Positions 58,500 to 64,000 of a stretch of DNA of 64,000 nt are shown here, in pieces. Each line of letters begins with the position of its first letter. Position 1 is the first letter of the stretch. The DNA comes from Heterobilharzia americana (taxonomy: Eukaryota; Platyhelminthes; Trematoda; Strigeidida; Schistosomatidae): NCBI GenBank assembly GCA_944470555.2, contig OX104127.1, positions 119,998,741-120,062,740 of the forward strand, given 5' to 3'. Position numbers and translations under genes: made by a program. The notes below the pieces were generated by a model that was given only the letters and a program-made list of their open reading frames with translations, was not told where the DNA came from and ran no database searches.

Positions 58500-58925
58500 T
58501 TAGATGGATTGTTTCATCGTGGAGCTTTCATTGTCATCCTAGACAACATCATGGGCATAAACTTCAACAAGAAGTGAGCAACAGGGTTTCCTCCACAGTT
58601 TATAGTGTGGCTTGTCTTAATGGCCTCGTGTTTGGTTGGTTGCTTCTGTCAACCAATCAAGCAGTCGACCAATAAGAAACAACAGGAAGGTTGAATTTCA
58701 GGCCATCAGAACAACTAATCAAAATAAATATGGAGACAATGACAAGATCTTAGCGAAAGTAAACAACCACACACAAGGCCATTAGAACAAAGTACCTGAT
58801 AAATTGTGAAGAAAACCTCGTCTCTCACTTCTTTCAGAAGTTTGTGCTGATGCTGTCTAGAATGGCAGCGAAAGCTTCATTTTTAAACAGTCCAGCTCAG
58901 AGAACTCAACCCCACTAAGATTGAA
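58500..58925 (+). repeat. PLE 3' region remnant
   Basis: Parallels 27330-27660: CAACCAATCAAGCAGTCGACC with AATAAGAAACAACAGG, the GTGCTGATGCTGTCTAGAAT hairpin with GGCAGCGAAAGC (58846-58875), then CAGCTCAGAGAACTCAACC. The upstream coding part is not recognisable. Confidence 0.55.
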
Positions 58926-58929
58926 GTCC

Positions 58930-61420
58930 AAGTGACAATTGATTGATATCCATGCTTCCTTTAGAGTGTAGTAGGTGACACAGATCACAATCGACTACAA
59001 TGGAAGAGATGCATCCACATATTTTTATCATCTTAATCGTTATATCTCACTCCGCTATACATATATATACACTAGACGACTAGTACTTTTTACTGAGGGC
59101 CTGGCTTCTACGTTTGTGTGTGTGTGTGGCCTAGATAAATAGGACTAACTCAGCCGAATTGTTTACATAAACTAAATCTGGCTGGTAAACAAATTTACGT
59201 GAACCAGAATACCATAAATTGCGTCATCAGTTTTGCAAGTCACTTCTAAATTGCTCGATCCACCGTGACATATTTAACAGATCATTCATTTTTCAACTCC
59301 CAAACTGTCAATGGAAAAAAAATTTCTGTTATAAGTATCTAACTTATGTGATTTATTGACTATTTACTTTGTTCTTTAAAAGTAATTTTCGTAGTTCAGC
59401 TAGTTGATCTTTTAGTGAGTTATTAGTTAGCCAATTTTTATATATTTAAATTATACGAATTTTTTTCGTACCTATTGTTCCTTCTTTGCATCTATGCTGG
59501 GTATATTCCATTAAGGTGTAGATTTCTATCAAGGGTATACCAACTAATAAGAGGTTTTATGAACATGCCTCTCCCCTGTTTAGCAGCTGTTTCCACCTTA
59601 TCAGGAACGCATTAGCCATACAGAGATTGTGCTCAATTTTAGGCTGTAAAGTAGGTCCATTGTAGTGTGTCGTGTTATGAATGAAGTTTTTTCAAAGCAT
59701 AGTGGAATATGAAGGGATTATATATATTTGGAGAATTCTCCTTAGTTGCTTACAGCCTAAAGTATATGATATGCATTTATGATGGGAAAGCACTCATAAA
59801 CTTCGACTGGAATGACAAGAAAACATTTATCAAAAAGTTTCCCCAAAAGTTTTGTTGACAAGTCTCATGATATGTAGGCGGTGGTAATGCTGATTCAGTC
59901 TATAGAAAGTCATTAATATGCGGTGTTATGTTATTGGAGACTGTCAACAAAAAATCTCGTTCAGCCAGATTCTTCTGTCTGCAACCTCGAAGGTGTTAAT
60001 GCTTCGCTTCAGAGATTTGAATCCGTGTCACCCAAGGCTACAGTCAGTGAGTTTACCATTAAGCCATTCCAACAGTAAATGATCTCCTGAAAGCATTGTA
60101 AGTATATAACGGTTTTCTCAGAAATCAACTGACTACCATATGGTTTTGTGTAGAACATGTAGACATGTAGAAGAAACATTGGTCTGGTTTTAACCTGATC
60201 TACAAACTCCCTGATTTACATTGAGTTTTCCCACAGTTAAGTGTTGATAGAGTTTCTTTTTGGAGTTTCGAAGCTAAGAAGAAAAAGTGTGATCTCTGAT
60301 AAAAAAGTGATATGAGCTAACGAAACAAACTACTGAACAAGGTGAGTAGTTGAGACTCACTCAGGGTGATCTGTAAACTTTATCAGCCAGATCAGAGTGA
60401 TCTGAAGAGTTCGGCTGTGTGGAACGAATTTGTCCAAATACACCACTGATGGACTCAACTCAAAATTCACGAAACGGATACCCTTTGCTTAGATCATTGA
60501 CATTTAATTGCTTATTGTGTTCAATAGTGTACATTAGTGTTACAAACAGATGTTTCATATGAAGATATTGATCAATGGGGATTTCGCTAATGACATTAAA
60601 AGCCTCTTAGAAGGAGACTGTTTGTATCAGCACACAGATTATCATTATCATCTCATCCAATGTATATATTGACACTGACTCAAGGACAAATTATCACATC
60701 TAACTACTTCTGTATGAGAATAACACTTCATCTCGTCCTTAAGATTCAGATGTTATAGGTCATTTAATGGAGATTTCATTCAGTAGGGTTCAGGAGTTGT
60801 GACCTGCATAGTTAAAAAGCGGTGACGATGGATTAATGAGAAGTCCAATAACTGAGCATGTTGCCAGCATACACTACTCTTTCTCAACAATTCTTTCATT
60901 CAAAGTAATTTATGTAGTGAAAAGAATTCTTTCAAAGGTGGTATGTCTCCGAATTCCTTGCTCATACTATTTACATGGCAAATCCTGAGCTGTTCAAATG
61001 CAACAAATTTGTTTAATCACCTTTTATTCCATGAAAATAACTATCTTCATAAACGTACATGTACATGACCTTGATGAACTAACATTCCATTCATCCACTT
61101 ATCTAAGGCAAAGAGTAGCGCTGCGTAGGTGTTACCTCCTGTTTTCCGACTCGTTAGTGAGTCGTATATGTGCTGATATCCTGAAACTAAACAGTAGAAT
61201 AAAGAGAAGAAAACTGGTCGTATTGTTTCAAAGCTGTTAAATTATTCTCTTGGTAAGTAGTTAACTTCATACAATGATATTTGTAAGTATCTTGATAGTC
61301 AAACAAGTCCTAGGTACTCTAATTGTTGGTTTCTCAGTTTCGAAGGTGTTGATTCGTATGCACGCATATAATTGTGCCTAACACAGCAGAACTTATTCTT
61401 TTTTTGTTCGGAATTTATCA
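58930..61420. other. Unassigned, about 2.5 kb
   Basis: A tRNA-like fragment (minus, about 60000-60075) is the only pattern noted. The 80-codon frame at 60998 has no recognised feature. Confidence 0.3.
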
Positions 61421-61424
61421 TGAA

Positions 61425-61980
61425 GTGACATAAGTTGGAGGAACATTCGAAACCTGGGAGCACTGGACAGCAGCCGTTTCATCCTAGTATGCGACTCCAC
61501 AGCAGTGAGCGCGCATGATGAATTCCAACCTAAAATCAATTAATAAATCTGTCAAAACCTTCTGATTGAAGTAATTTAGAGCTCATTAATGACTAACTGT
61601 GAGAGGTGATTCCCGAAGTTCCAGTGGGAAGTCGTAGCCAGTGGAGTCAACCAAGTCGAATATGAGGACAGTTACTCAAGGACGACATTGGAAGTAGGTC
61701 ACGCTATATCGTGAACTGATAGAAGTAGGAAATATAGATCAATGGATTCCGACCCAATGGCTCAATGGTGGCGTGGTAGCCACGGAACCTGAAGGTCATC
61801 AGTTCGAGCCCTGGGGGGCGGGGAAATGTGGGGTCACAGGTTCGCACAGCTGACGAGTTCCATACGAGGATGAAACAAGTGTCCAGCGCTCCCAGGTTCC
61901 CAATGTCCCTCCATGATCAATTCCAATCTGAAATTAATTAATAAATCTTCACAAACCTTCAGATAGAATTATTTTCTTTT
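61425..61980 (+). mobile_element. Family A hammerhead repeat with inverted left end
   Basis: 61425-61512 is a minus-strand tail plus broken ribozyme (core CTGTGGA). From 61513 a plus-strand unit runs tail, post-tail block, CGAAGTTCCAGTGGGAAG block, head (A-box TGGCTCAATGG, about 61759; B-box AGTTCGAGCCC, 61801-61811), ribozyme and tail. The plus part therefore holds one unit flanked by tails on both sides, as expected from a multimer. Confidence 0.75.
61843..61893 (+). ncRNA. Hammerhead ribozyme, family A variant
   Basis: CTGACGA 61850-61856, GAAA 61872-61875, triplet GTC, substrate CAGCGC. Stem II (GTTCC with AGGAT) ends in a G-U pair and stem I has two mismatches. Confidence 0.55.
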
Positions 61981-62202
61981 GTTTGATGCTTTATGATTTA
62001 ATTACCAAGTTTTTAATTTACTAAATCCTTATTCTTAACTAATTCTACAAGAGTTCACACAAATAATTTAGAGGTAATGGGGAACCATCTGGAGGTGTGT
62101 TTGCATCCATATCACAGTTAAGGTAGTTTAATCTTTTGTAGCCACACATACTTTTAGTCTAAGCAGAAAAAGTCTAAAACCTAGATCAGCTGTTAAACAC
62201 CG

Positions 62203-62204
<2 letters not shown>

Positions 62205-62248
<44 letters not shown>
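62205..62248. repeat. (TA)n microsatellite
   Basis: Pure TA run. Confidence 0.97.
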
Positions 62249-62249
<1 letters not shown>

Positions 62250-62428
62250 GCTGTAATTTCATCTTATTTCCGTGTTAAAATCTAGAAAGAAATGACTGTT
62301 CCCTCATTGGTGCGTTCAAGGTCATTTGTTAGTAGCTCAAGGACGGCGAAATTGCATCGTTTTTATTTGTCATAATACACAGTGATACAGTACTATTTAT
62401 TTACTGATAAGAAATATTAGAAATCAGT

Positions 62429-63150
<722 letters not shown>

Positions 63151-63154
63151 TTAT

Positions 63155-63630
63155 TTCGGCTTATTTTATTTACTATTATCCATCAGAAAATTTAATAAAT
63201 GTCATATTGAGTGTGATCTATTGATCAATTGAAAGCAAGATTATTTGCATCATTGTATTGATTATTAATGTATGATGATTAATTCTTTGCTTCCGATTAT
63301 TTATGTAGGTGTTCACAGCAGAAAACTGCTTACCGTATTTGATGCTCAAATTAAAACAGCATAGTATTCGCATATCGAAGACACCAGGTGAGTCTAATTG
63401 TGTTGGTAAAATATTCATTTTTCAAAGCTGACTGAATGATGAATATTTATATGCGCCGTTAAAGTCAACTTCATATCATACAGTCCAATAATGTTAGTAA
63501 TCAATTTCTGTTGACAATAACATGCTAGTGATATGTTTGATTTATATCCTGTTATCTACATCTAAATATCTCGGAATTTTATTGCTATAACGCTACAACT
63601 GAAATTGTTTTTCTAGATAGGTGGATAGTA
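63155..63630. other. Unassigned spacer
   Basis: AT-rich; nothing recognised. Confidence 0.35.
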
Positions 63631-63635
63631 GCTTC

Positions 63636-63970
63636 ACTTGATGCAGCAAACAGTGAGGAGTGAAAAGAATGGGATACACTGGATCGAGGAAAACATCCTA
63701 GAAGATTTGGATTTCGCCACCGATGACTTGTGTTTAATGTCACACAAACTCGAAGATCTAAAGGCAAAAACTAACAAGTTGACAGAAGAGGTGAGGCAGT
63801 GAAGATGAGACTTCAAGTGAACGTAGAGAAGATGGAGGTGATGAAGATACCTAACCAACGCCACCACCACCGCCAACAAGCTGCAATTATCATCAACGGG
63901 AGAAACCTAAAGGAAGTAGCCTCTTTCACCTATCTAGGCAGCATCGTTTCAACTATAGCTGGCACATATT
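63636..63970 (+). pseudogene. RTE LINE internal fragment
   Basis: MQQTVRSEKNGIHWIEENIL, LDFATDDLCLMSHKLEDLKA (catalytic A-x-D-D block, second Ala changed to Thr), TNKLTEEVRQ, then after a shift RLQVNVEKMEVMKIPNQ and REN/LKEVASFTYLGSIVST. It corresponds to the middle of the 12.7-kb copy on the opposite strand. Homology ends after STIAGT at about 63967, close to the window edge. It lies downstream of the C-terminal remnant at 62.4 kb, so it is a separate insertion or a rearranged piece. Confidence 0.8.
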
Positions 63971-64000
63971 AGATTTGTTTATTTGATTTATAACACACAG

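Overview
The window is non-coding, repeat-dominated DNA of a blood fluke (Schistosoma, species not resolved). Evidence for the genus: tRNA-headed repeats carrying hammerhead ribozymes whose core and stem I match the Sm-alpha satellite ribozyme of Schistosoma mansoni; decayed Penelope-like, RTE, CR1-like, Ty3/Gypsy and Merlin elements of the kinds known from schistosomes; AT-rich sequence with eukaryotic microsatellites. Only one likely host coding segment is visible, a Ser/Thr/Gln-rich terminal exon at 1-465 (+) with a polyadenylation signal at 519.

Layout. 1-2.1 kb: terminal exon, presumed 3' UTR, first hammerhead repeat. 2.3-4.7 kb: CR1-like reverse transcriptase remnants on both strands. 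5.4-6.7 kb: Penelope-like element (PLE) bounded by a 32-bp direct repeat. 7-12.7 kb: scattered hammerhead repeats. 12.7-14.6 kb: 5'-truncated RTE LINE with 13-bp target-site duplications (TSDs). 17-19 kb: hammerhead SINE and a second CR1-like copy. 19.1-20.6 kb: another PLE. 20.8-26.3 kb: dense hammerhead and tRNA-derived SINEs plus a second RTE copy, again with a 13-bp TSD. 26.8-28.7 kb: two adjacent PLE remnants. 29.5-30.5 kb: Merlin DNA-transposase remnant (-). 31.5-32.2 kb: hammerhead repeat ending in a long palindrome. 33.6-34.8 kb: Ty3/Gypsy pol remnant (-). 40,233-40,732: assembly gap of 500 N, followed by 3.5 kb of (CTAA)n satellite with higher-order duplication. 44.7 kb: a complete 439-bp hammerhead SINE with 49-bp perfect inverted arms and a 13-bp TSD. 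45-62 kb: more hammerhead repeats, two pure (CCAG)n arrays, a PLE tail. 62.4-64 kb: RTE remnants.

The unifying theme is a population of small non-autonomous elements in which a Pol III-type tRNA-like head (A and B boxes) is followed by a hammerhead ribozyme. I distinguish three families (A: CTGAGGA core with GTCC/GGAC stem II; Sm-alpha-like: CTGACGA core with ATCCAG/CTGGAT stem I; B: GTGC/GCAC stem II and a 2-bp stem III). The complete family A insertion has a TSD of the same length (13 bp) as both RTE LINE insertions, so RTE machinery may mobilise it. Many copies are fused head-to-head into fold-back palindromes. All long open frames other than the first exon are either transposon relics or artefacts of 4-bp repeats or of the N gap. 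No RNA folding, alignment or database search was run; every homology statement is recognition by eye.
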